In this document: positions 57,844 through 64,000 of the stretch, one piece after another | Layout: each line of letters begins with the position of its first letter | How positions within the stretch are numbered: position 1 is the stretch's first letter | Origin: Dyella flagellata | Lineage (GTDB): Bacteria; Pseudomonadota; Gammaproteobacteria; Xanthomonadales; Rhodanobacteraceae | Reading direction: 5' to 3' | Length of the DNA: 64,000 nt | Assembly: GCF_030160275.1 (NCBI RefSeq) | Contig: NZ_BSOA01000048.1 | Coordinates: 124,001 to 188,000, forward strand | Notes under the pieces: generated by a model | Database searches by the model: none | What the model was told of the DNA's origin: nothing | What the model saw: only the letters and a program-made list of their open reading frames with translations | Made by a program: the position numbers and the translations under genes

Positions 57844-57888
57844 AGTCGTCGTATTACACATGCAACGAAAGCGACAGCCTACCCGGCC
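57834..57888 (-). promoter_or_regulatory. Antiterminator pairing segments of the arginine leader
   Basis: Minus-strand GGCCGGGT (57888-57881), which forms codons 32-35 of the leader ORF, is perfectly complementary over 8 bases to ACCCGGCC (57841-57834), the 5' arm of the terminator. Forming this pair excludes the terminator. A third segment ACCCGG at 57996-57991, just before the leader start, could pair with CCGGGT and so sequester the antiterminator strand. The layout has the three or four regions of a classical attenuator. Confidence 0.75.
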
Positions 57889-57983
57889 AATTGTCGGTTC
57901 AGCGGTCGACGCGCACGCGAGGTCATGCCAGCGGCCATGCGGGCACTGGTAAGCACGGTAGCGGTATAGACGGCTGAAGACAT
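57879..57983 (-). CDS. Putative arginine-rich leader peptide of the arginine operon
   Basis: A 34-codon ORF ending 84 bases before argF'. It contains five Arg codons: 15 (CGC), 23 (CGT), 25 (CGT), 26 (CGA) and 30 (CGA), four of them in an eight-residue window (RARRPLNR). A ribosome stalled at codons 23-26 would leave the following GGCCGGGT free to pair with the terminator's 5' arm, while one reaching the stop would cover it. The ATG at 57983 lacks a clear Shine-Dalgarno; ATG codons at 58013 and 58010 in the same frame are alternatives. Translation is inferred. Confidence 0.65.
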   Translation of the reverse strand: MSSAVYTATVLTSARMAAGMTSRARRPLNRQLAG

Positions 57984-58064
57984 GAGAGGTCCGGGTGGTT
58001 GAAGGGCCATCATGACGGGAATTTCGCTGCCATGCAACAGAAAAAATTCGCGCCGCAAAAAGAA

Positions 58065-58383
58065 AAGCGGCCGCGCTAGGGAGCCTCTGATCTCACTGCA
58101 ACACCCGGCATGACGTCCAGAAGGCCCGCAGGCAGTGCCGCGCGGCACAGGGCAGACTGGCCGTCTGTTCAAGCCGCGGGGCACTCCCTGCGGGCCTTCT
58201 GGACGTCACCCCGTCATCAAAATTTAAAATGTTGGGGCCGCACTGTATGCGCGTCTGGCGGCGCCCCAGCGTCTAGACAGACGGCCAGTCTGCCTTCGCC
58301 ACTGGGGCGCCGCCAGACGCGCATACAGTGCGGTGACGGGTGCTGCAGTGAGATCAGAGGCTCCCTAGGCGAGGCCGCCTTCA
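58065..58383. repeat. Nested inverted-repeat element with two long hairpins and complementary loops
   Basis: Outer arms 58076-58107 and 58337-58368 are inverted repeats of 32 bases with one mismatch, with weaker pairing to about 58065 and 58383. Hairpin A has arms 58111-58139 and 58180-58208 (29 bp, one mismatch). Hairpin B has arms 58238-58269 and 58302-58333, a perfect 32-bp stem. The loop of A (58151-58168, GGCAGACTGGCCGTCTGT) is perfectly complementary to the loop of B (58277-58294). An AT-rich segment AAAATTTAAAAT lies between the hairpins. No ORF fits it. It may be a MITE-like or REP-derived mobile repeat. Confidence 0.85.
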
Positions 58384-58400
58384 GTGGGCGCAGGTGCCGG

Positions 58401-58961
58401 TCAGTCGGCCGGCGAAACGCTTACCCGCACCCGCAGGCGTTCGCCCGGGTCGTAGCTGAGGCGCGAAATATAGACGTCGCCGTGATAACGATATTCCACG
58501 TCGTAGCCGATGATCTGGCGCTGCTCGCTGACCTGGTTCACCGGCTGGCACACCGTCTGGTTGCTGGTGTAGGTCTGTCCGCCGCTGGAGACGGAATTAC
58601 CCACCGCGCCACCCGCCACCGCACCGCCCACGATCGCCGCAGTGTTGCCGCGGCCATGGCCAATGGTGCTGCCGAGCACGCCGCCGACCACGGCGCCAAG
58701 CACGGTGCCGACACCCTTGTTGCCCGGGGTCTGCTGCACCACCTGCTGGTCATAGCACTGGGTGCTGGGAGCGGAGGTGCGCGCCACGCCGTAGACCGGG
58801 TCGACGCGCAGCACGTCGGCCCAGGCATAGTGCGCGTTATCGGCGCCGGCACCGCCCGGCGGAGGGGGCGGCGGGGGGTAGTAGCCGCCTTGCTGGGCCA
58901 TCGTGCCGGTGGCCGTCACGGCGAGCGCGAGCAGAACGATCAACCGCATCTTGTTATTCAT
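58401..58961 (-). CDS. Glycine-zipper 2TM-domain envelope protein
   Basis: A 186-residue exported protein with a signal peptide (LIVLLALAVTATGTMAQ), a Pro-rich stretch (YYPPPPPPPGG), and a glycine zipper region (GVGTVLGAVVGGVLGSTIGHGRGNTAAIVGG) of the SlyB/17-kDa antigen type at about 85-125. A C-terminal beta-rich domain with QIIGYDVEYRYHGD follows. There is no lipobox. GGAGGA precedes the ATG at 58961. It is transcribed divergently from cysS and ends just beside the nested inverted-repeat element. Confidence 0.85.
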   Translation of the reverse strand: MNNKMRLIVLLALAVTATGTMAQQGGYYPPPPPPPGGAGADNAHYAWADVLRVDPVYGVARTSAPSTQCYDQQVVQQTPGNKGVGTVLGAVVGGVLGSTIGHGRGNTAAIVGGAVAGGAVGNSVSSGGQTYTSNQTVCQPVNQVSEQRQIIGYDVEYRYHGDVYISRLSYDPGERLRVRVSVSPAD

Positions 58962-59160
58962 AAATTCCTCCGGAAGAGGGCTTGAGGGCGCCTTTGGCGC
59001 ATAGTCAAATTGCAACAAATTCACTCTGAATCCACGCTTAGAACGGGCGCAATTTGGTGCCACGCTGCGTGCCGGTTGCCGGAACTTTTTCGAGCTTCCG
59101 GCGGCGGCGCCGCAAGAGCTTGATAAGATGGCGGGCTTCGCCCCGACCGCGCCGCCCGCC

Positions 59161-60537
59161 ATGCCGATCTCGCTCTACAACAGCCTCAGCCGCCGTCTCG
59201 AGCCCTTTGCGCCGCTCGATCCGAACCGGGTGACGCTGTACCTGTGCGGACCCACGGTCTACAACTACGTGCATATCGGCAATGCGCGTGGCCCGGTGGT
59301 GTTCGACGTACTGGTGAAGCTGCTGCGACGGCATTACCCCCAGGTCGTGTATGCCCGCAACATCACCGACGTGGACGACAAGATCAACGCCGCCGCCCTT
59401 GAACAGGGTGTGGCGATCGGCAGCATCACCAGCCGCTTCGCCCAGGCCTATCGCGAGGACATGGCCGGCCTGGGCATTGCCCCGCCGGACGTGGAACCCC
59501 ATGCCACCGCGCACATCGGCCAGATCATCGAAATGATCCAGGCGCTGATCCGTGGCGGTCATGCTTACGAGGCACAAGGCCATGTCCTGTTCGACGTGGC
59601 CGCCTACCCGACCTACGGCGCACTGTCCGGCCGCGACACCGACGAGCTGATCGCCGGCGCGCGGGTGGAAGTGGCGCCCTACAAGCGCAATCCCACCGAT
59701 TTCGTGCTGTGGAAGCCGTCCACGCCGGAACTTCCCGGCTGGGACAGCCCCTGGGGCCGCGGGCGGCCCGGCTGGCACATCGAATGCTCGGCCATGAGCG
59801 CCGCCCACCTGGGTGAAACCATCGACATCCATGCCGGTGGCGTGGACCTGCTGTTCCCGCATCACGAAAACGAAATCGCCCAGTCCACCTGCGCGCACGG
59901 CGGCAAGGTGTTCGCGCGCTGGTGGATGCACAACGGCATGCTTACCTTCGATGGACGCAAGATGTCCAAGTCGCTGGGCAACGTGCTGCACGTGCATGCC
60001 CTGCTCAAAATGCATCCGCATGAGGCGTTGCGCTTGCTGCTGCTGCGCGGCCATTACCGGCAGCCGCTGGACTGGTCGGATGCGGCCATCGCCCAGGCCA
60101 TCAGCACACTGGATGGCTGGTACCGCGTGCTGCGCGAGTTGAGCGGCATCGAGCTTGACGGCACCCAGCCGCTGCCCGTGCCGGAGCGCCTGGAAGCCGC
60201 CCTTTGCGATGACCTCAACACGCCGCAAGCCCTGGCCGAATTGTCGGTGCTAGCCGATGCCGCGCGGCAGGCGCCCAGCCCGGCCACCAAGGCCGCCTTG
60301 CTGGGCGGCGGCGCGGTGCTGGGCCTGCTGCAGCAGGATCCTGAAGCCTGGTTCAAGCAGGCCGGTGGTAGCGAGGTGGATGCCGGGCAAGTCGAGGCCC
60401 TGCTGGAAGAACGCCGCGCCGCCCGCGCCGCGCGCGACTTCGCCCGGGCGGACGCGATCCGTAACGAGCTGACGTCCATGGGCGTGGTGATCGAGGATGG
60501 CGCCCAGGGCACGCGCTGGAGCGTGGCCAAGCATTGA
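59161..60537 (+). CDS. cysS: Cysteinyl-tRNA synthetase
   Basis: A 458-residue class I synthetase. The zinc-binding Cys lies in [11 protein letters not shown], followed by the HIGN signature, [24 protein letters not shown] and the KMSKS loop in [11 protein letters not shown] helical anticodon-binding region with [12 protein letters not shown] ends the protein. The ATG at 59161 gives the usual MPISLYNSL start; an upstream in-frame ATG at 59128 would add 11 unconserved residues. Confidence 0.95.
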   Translation: MPISLYNSLSRRLEPFAPLDPNRVTLYLCGPTVYNYVHIGNARGPVVFDVLVKLLRRHYPQVVYARNITDVDDKINAAALEQGVAIGSITSRFAQAYREDMAGLGIAPPDVEPHATAHIGQIIEMIQALIRGGHAYEAQGHVLFDVAAYPTYGALSGRDTDELIAGARVEVAPYKRNPTDFVLWKPSTPELPGWDSPWGRGRPGWHIECSAMSAAHLGETIDIHAGGVDLLFPHHENEIAQSTCAHGGKVFARWWMHNGMLTFDGRKMSKSLGNVLHVHALLKMHPHEALRLLLLRGHYRQPLDWSDAAIAQAISTLDGWYRVLRELSGIELDGTQPLPVPERLEAALCDDLNTPQALAELSVLADAARQAPSPATKAALLGGGAVLGLLQQDPEAWFKQAGGSEVDAGQVEALLEERRAARAARDFARADAIRNELTSMGVVIEDGAQGTRWSVAKH

Positions 60538-60596
60538 CAAGCATTGAAATGGAGCGGTTCGGCCCGAGTTAGGACGGACCGCGCGATAATAGGTCC

Positions 60597-61025
60597 ATGA
60601 ATACTCTCGCCCCCGCCAGCGCCGCCCAGGCTCAACACGATATCGTCGATGAATTCGCCTTCTTCGGCGACTGGACCGAGCGCTACCAATACCTGATCGA
60701 CCTCGGCAAGCAGCTTGCGCCGTTCCCGGACGATTGCAAGACTGAGGATTACCGCGTACACGGCTGCCAGTCGATGGTGTGGCTGGTGCCCAGCGGCGAC
60801 GCCGCGAACATGCACTTCGAGGCGATCAGCGACTCGGCCATCGTTTCGGGCCTGATCGCGCTGGTGCTGCGCGTGTATTCGGATCGCCCGGCGGCCGAGA
60901 TCGTCGCCACCGAGCCTGCCTTCATCCAGGATATCGGGCTGGCCAAGCATTTGTCGCCGACGCGTTCGAACGGCCTGGCGGCGATGTTGGCGAAGCTGAA
61001 GGCGTACGCAGCCGCGGCTCTGTAG
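60597..61025 (+). CDS. sufE: SufE-family sulfur acceptor protein
   Basis: A 142-residue SufE protein. The active-site Cys57 lies in YRVHGCQSMVWL, within the conserved loop that accepts persulfide sulfur from the SufS cysteine desulfurase. The N-terminal FFGDWTERYQYLIDLGKQL is typical. Its neighbour cysS also handles cysteine, but sufS and sufBCD are not in the window. The stop codon TAG is the first part of a palindromic repeat. Confidence 0.92.
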   Translation: MNTLAPASAAQAQHDIVDEFAFFGDWTERYQYLIDLGKQLAPFPDDCKTEDYRVHGCQSMVWLVPSGDAANMHFEAISDSAIVSGLIALVLRVYSDRPAAEIVATEPAFIQDIGLAKHLSPTRSNGLAAMLAKLKAYAAAAL

Positions 61026-61089
61026 GCTGGGATGACAATCCCAGCTTCTTGGCCACTTCCCGATGCTGGGATTGGCATCCCAGCCTACG
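61022..61089. repeat. TGGGAT/ATCCCA palindromic repeat pair overlapping the sufE stop
   Basis: GTAGGCTGGGATGACAATCC at the left (its TAG is the sufE stop codon) and the inverted unit ending in GGCATCCCAGCCTAC at the right, with a spacer of about 20 bases. Confidence 0.85.
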
Positions 61090-61090
61090 A

Positions 61091-61116
61091 AAAACCCCGC
61101 TCTTAGGCGGGGCTTT
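61091..61116. terminator. Bidirectional terminator between sufE and the DksA-like gene
   Basis: CCCCGC / GCGGGG stem with AAAA before and CTTTCG after. The T-run is better on the minus strand (GGGGTTTTTCG), so it serves mainly the DksA-like gene. Confidence 0.75.
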
Positions 61117-61138
61117 CGTTATATCGATCGGACGAACG

Positions 61139-62203
61139 TCAATCGCCCATCTGCTTCTGCAAATGCTCGCGACGCTCCTGCGCATCCAGCGACAAGGTGG
61201 CGATGGGGCGGGCGTCGAGGCGCTCGAGGCCGATTTCTTCATCGGTCTCTTCGCAATAGCCATAGCGGCCTTCCTCGATGCGGCGCAACGCTTTGTCGAT
61301 CTTGGAGATCAGCTTGCGGTAGCGATCGCGGGTGCGCAGTTCCAGCGAGTTTTCCGTCTCGCGGGTAGCGCGCTCGGCTTCGTCGCCCACGTCGCGGACC
61401 TCGTCGCGCAGGTTTTCCATGGTCTGGCGCGACTCTTCCACCAGCTGCTCGCGCCAGGCGCGCAGTTTGTTGCGGAAGTAGGCCAGGTGACGGGGATTCA
61501 TGTACTCCTCGTCGGACGAAGGACGATAGCCCTGAGGCAGATCGATGTTCGTGGTGATGGGCAGGGCGTAACGGCCGTCTTCGCGGGTTACACCGTTATC
61601 TAGCGTTGTGGCGGAGCTATTCATTGATGACTGCGTGCTTTTCTGCTTCTTGCTGGAGGAATTATGCGCAGTGGCATTTGCTACGCGCTGCGCCGTGGGG
61701 CCCACGGCGCTGGCTACCTTGCCCGTCAGGGGCCGGGTGGCGGGTGATGATACGGCCTCAGGTGTTGCAGTTTGTGTAGGTTCCGCCCGCGACTTGGGCG
61801 TTGCCGAAGCCGCGACAGGAGCATGGGCCGGCGGCTTGGCGACGGTTTTTTCGACCGCCTTCTTGGCTGGTACCGGTGCCGGCTTGGCGGCAGGCGCGGC
61901 ATGCTTGGGCTCGGGCTTCTTCACTTCGGGCTTGGCTGCCTTTTTCACTACCTTGACTGGCTCGGCCTTCTTCGGTTGCGGCTTGGGGGCCGGCTTGGCC
62001 ACGACCTTCTTGGCCGGCGCCGGCTTGGCCGCTGTCTTGGCTGGCGCCTTCTTCACCTCGGCCTTCTTGGCCGGGGCCGCCTTTTTCACGGACTTGGGCG
62101 CAGCGACCTTGGCCTTGGTGGCCTTGGTTTCGTTGCCCTTGCCCGCTGCCTTTCCTTTGGCAGCTTGCTTGGCGGCGGTCGGATTATGCGTCGTTTTCGC
62201 CAT
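61139..62203 (-). CDS. dksA: DksA-type RNA polymerase-binding protein with a long Lys/Ala/Pro tail
   Basis: A 354-residue protein, more than twice the E. coli DksA length (151). Residues 1 to about 200 are low-complexity Lys/Ala/Pro, like histone H1 tails. Residues about 215-354 are DksA: EEYMNPRHLAYFRNKL, a coiled-coil hairpin, and a C-terminal globule with RYGYCEETDEEIGLERLDARPIATLSLDAQERRE. Of the four zinc cysteines in E. coli DksA only the first remains (C-T-S-A pattern), so a zinc-independent mode is likely. It should modulate rRNA and stress promoters with ppGpp. The tail could bind nucleic acid; that is inference. Confidence 0.9.
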   Translation of the reverse strand: MAKTTHNPTAAKQAAKGKAAGKGNETKATKAKVAAPKSVKKAAPAKKAEVKKAPAKTAAKPAPAKKVVAKPAPKPQPKKAEPVKVVKKAAKPEVKKPEPKHAAPAAKPAPVPAKKAVEKTVAKPPAHAPVAASATPKSRAEPTQTATPEAVSSPATRPLTGKVASAVGPTAQRVANATAHNSSSKKQKSTQSSMNSSATTLDNGVTREDGRYALPITTNIDLPQGYRPSSDEEYMNPRHLAYFRNKLRAWREQLVEESRQTMENLRDEVRDVGDEAERATRETENSLELRTRDRYRKLISKIDKALRRIEEGRYGYCEETDEEIGLERLDARPIATLSLDAQERREHLQKQMGD

Positions 62204-62326
62204 TTACCTTCACCGTTTTGGCCTTGGCGGCCGGGTGTTATAGCCCAATACCCTTCACACCGGCAACCATCCTTCTGGAATACTTGCGTCCTTGGGTCTC
62301 AAAGCGGTTTCGGCCGTGTGAACACC

Positions 62327-62596
62327 GTGAGTCGATTGATCATCTTCCTGCTCAACCTCTACAAACGCTACGTGAGTCCGCTGTTGGGACAGCGTTGTCG
62401 CTTTTACCCCAGTTGCTCCGATTATGCACGCATCGCCGTGTCCCGCTTCGGTCCATGGCGGGGCGGCGTGCTGGCCGGCTGGCGGATACTGCGCTGCCAG
62501 CCGCTGTGCTCGGGCGGCAACGATCCGGTGCCGGAGCGCTTTCACCTGGCAAGCTGCCGCGCCCCCCACAGGGAACCGGAACATGGGGCCTCCTGA
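62327..62596 (+). CDS. yidD: Membrane protein insertion efficiency factor YidD
   Basis: An 89-residue protein with the YidD signature YKRYVSPLLGQRCRFYPSCSDYA and GGVLAGWRILRCQPLCSGGNDPVP. An amphipathic N-terminal helix holds it at the inner membrane, where it assists YidC-dependent insertion. The start is GTG at 62327 (a GTG at 62318 is also possible), so the gene has no ATG. It normally sits in the rnpA-yidC region, but here it stands alone between the DksA-like and dihydroorotase genes. Confidence 0.88.
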   Translation: MSRLIIFLLNLYKRYVSPLLGQRCRFYPSCSDYARIAVSRFGPWRGGVLAGWRILRCQPLCSGGNDPVPERFHLASCRAPHREPEHGAS

Positions 62597-62647
62597 GCAC
62601 AGCGCAAGTCCCGAACCTTTTGGATTTTCTTTGATTGAGGAGTTTCC

Positions 62648-63985
62648 GTGTCCACCGATTGGCTGATCAAGAACGCCGAACTGGTCAACGAAGGGCGCCG
62701 TTGGCATGCCGACCTGCGCGTAAAGCACGGCCGCATCGACGCCATAAGCGACAGCTTGAACGCACGCCCCGGCGAACCGGTGATCGACGCCACTGGCCTA
62801 TGGCTGTTGCCGGGCATGATCGATGACCAGGTGCACTTCCGCGAACCGGGGCTCACGCACAAGGCCGATATCGCCCACGAATCACGCGCCTGCGCAGCCG
62901 GCGGCATCACCAGCTTCATGGAGATGCCCAATACCAAGCCGCCGGCCTTGGATCGCGACTCGTTGGAGGCCAAGTACGCGCGCGCGGCAGAAACCTCGGC
63001 CACCAACTATGCCTTCTATCTCGGCGCCAGCAATGACAATCTCCAGGCGATCCGCGCGCTGGATCCAAAAGCCGCGCCGGGCATCAAGGTGTTCATGGGC
63101 GCCTCCACCGGCAACATGCTGGTGGACAACCCGGATACGCTGGACGGCATCTTCCGCGAAGCGCCCACGCCGATCATCACGCACTGCGAAGATACCCCGA
63201 TGATCGACGCCCTGCACGCCAAGGCGCGGGAGCAATACGGCGAAAACATCCCCGCGCGCGAGCATCCGCTGATCCGTTCGCGCGAGGCGTGCATCAAATC
63301 CACCCGGTTGGCGATCGCGCTGGCGCGCAAGCACGGTACGCGCTTGCATGTGCTGCACATTTCCACCGCCGATGAGTTGGCGCTGTTCCAGCCCGGTCCG
63401 ATCAAGGGCAAGCAGATCACGGCCGAGACCTGCGTGCACTTCCTGCATTTCAGCGATGCCGATTACGAACAGCTGGGCTTCCTGATCAAGTGCAACCCCG
63501 CGATCAAGACCGCCGCGGATCGCGAAGCGATCATCAAGGCCGTGGCGGAAAGCCGCATCGACGTACTGGCCACCGATCACGCGCCGCATCTGCTGGAAGA
63601 AAAAGCGCAGGCGTACGACAAGGCACCCTCCGGCCTGCCGCTGGTGCAATTCGCGCTGCAAGCGGCTTTGCAGCGCGTTACCGAGGGCAAGCTCACGCTG
63701 GAACGTGTGGTGGAGGCCGTCAGCCACGCGCCGGCTACGCTATTTAGCGTGCACGAACGCGGCTTCCTGCGCGAAGGCTACGCCGCCGACCTGGTGCTGG
63801 TCGATCCGCGCAAACCGCATAGCGTGCGCCGCGAAGAGGTGCTGTCCAAGTGCGGTTGGTCCCCGTTCGAGGGCCATACCTTCCAGCACTCCATTGCCGC
63901 TACGTTCGTCAACGGACAGCATGTGTGGGATGGCTTGCGCGTCGACGAAAGCGTGCGCGGCGAGCGCTTGACGTTCGACCGCTGA
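62648..63985 (+). CDS. pyrC: Dihydroorotase (class I-like)
   Basis: A 445-residue cyclic amidohydrolase of pyrimidine synthesis. The first metal segment is DDQVHFREPG, where the first His of the usual HxH pair is Gln; this DDQVHFREPG form occurs, to my knowledge, in a recognised subgroup of dihydroorotases. The carboxylated Lys is in GIKVFMGASTG, further ligands are in ITHCEDTP and LHVLHIS, and the catalytic Asp is in LATDHAPH. The start codon is GTG at 62648 with GAGGAG 6 bases upstream. Allantoinase-like activity is the alternative reading. Confidence 0.88.
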   Translation: MSTDWLIKNAELVNEGRRWHADLRVKHGRIDAISDSLNARPGEPVIDATGLWLLPGMIDDQVHFREPGLTHKADIAHESRACAAGGITSFMEMPNTKPPALDRDSLEAKYARAAETSATNYAFYLGASNDNLQAIRALDPKAAPGIKVFMGASTGNMLVDNPDTLDGIFREAPTPIITHCEDTPMIDALHAKAREQYGENIPAREHPLIRSREACIKSTRLAIALARKHGTRLHVLHISTADELALFQPGPIKGKQITAETCVHFLHFSDADYEQLGFLIKCNPAIKTAADREAIIKAVAESRIDVLATDHAPHLLEEKAQAYDKAPSGLPLVQFALQAALQRVTEGKLTLERVVEAVSHAPATLFSVHERGFLREGYAADLVLVDPRKPHSVRREEVLSKCGWSPFEGHTFQHSIAATFVNGQHVWDGLRVDESVRGERLTFDR

Positions 63986-64000
63986 AAGACGGCATTCAGT

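Noticed and set aside
57984-58184. Upstream extension of the arginine leader ORF into the inverted-repeat element
   Set aside because: The frame stays open by chance through the hairpin arms. It has no start signal there and the composition is that of structured DNA, so only the last 34 codons are proposed as leader peptide.
58238-58333. Rho-independent terminator for the glycine-zipper gene
   Set aside because: The perfect 32-bp stem has a 32-base loop and no T-run, and it belongs to a larger symmetrical element, so a plain terminator reading is insufficient.
62200-62330. An ATG start for YidD far upstream at 61772
   Set aside because: That frame would overlap the whole DksA tail in antisense and add over 180 Gly/Leu-rich residues. 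The YidD homology starts right after the GTG at 62327.

Overview
The window is a GC-rich, densely coding chromosomal segment from a gammaproteobacterium of the Xanthomonadales, most probably Rhodanobacteraceae (Dyella/Rhodanobacter/Frateuria-like). The main evidence is the acetylated arginine pathway known from Xanthomonas: N-acetylornithine carbamoyltransferase, acetylcitrulline deacetylase and a fused acetylglutamate kinase/synthase in one run with proBA. An aryl-polyene/xanthomonadin pigment locus and an EfpL paralogue fit this placement. The genus is inferred. I see no rRNA, tRNA, CRISPR array, prophage or insertion sequence.

Layout. 0.1-3.5 kb: a small Trp-rich lipoprotein, leucine dehydrogenase and a TPR protein. 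3.7-16.8 kb: a co-directional aryl-polyene operon with two acyl carrier proteins, two complete ketosynthases, a short chain-length-factor-like ketosynthase, two dehydratases, a ketoreductase, two acyltransferases, a thioesterase, a methyltransferase, a glycosyltransferase, a LolA-like carrier and an MMPL exporter. No starter-unit enzyme is present. 17-41 kb: two groups of leucine/isovalerate catabolic genes (isovaleryl-CoA dehydrogenase, thiolase, both methylcrotonyl-CoA carboxylase subunits, methylglutaconyl-CoA hydratase, HMG-CoA lyase, a hydroxyacyl-CoA dehydrogenase-like SDR). They are interleaved with a lipidated subtilisin autotransporter, an HscC/J-protein pair, a secreted phospholipase D-like protein, a Fur-type feoAB operon, a methyltransferase broken by a stop codon, and EfpL. 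41-47 kb: an FUSC exporter, ACMSD and kynureninase (tryptophan catabolism) and small exported proteins. 47.3-58 kb, minus strand: argF'-paiB-osmC-argG-argE'-argB/NAGS-argC-argH-proB-proA, a tightly packed operon. 58.4-64 kb: a glycine-zipper protein, cysS, sufE, a long-tailed DksA-like protein, yidD and a dihydroorotase.

How the parts work together. Leucine dehydrogenase can feed branched-chain keto acids to the leucine catabolic genes, which end in acetyl-CoA and acetoacetate. The arginine/proline run is one transcription unit. It is preceded by a 34-codon leader ORF with five Arg codons whose last bases are perfectly complementary to the 5' arm of an intrinsic terminator placed just before argF'. 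This is a textbook layout for ribosome-mediated attenuation, here apparently sensing arginine. Immediately upstream lies a roughly 320-bp structured element with a 32-bp perfect hairpin, a second long hairpin, loops with 18-nt mutual complementarity, and an outer inverted repeat.

Intergenic spaces repeatedly carry a short palindromic repeat with the core TGGGAT...ATCCCA. There are nine copies or degenerate copies, mostly as head-to-head pairs, and two genes (the methylglutaconyl-CoA hydratase and sufE) take their stop codon from the repeat edge.
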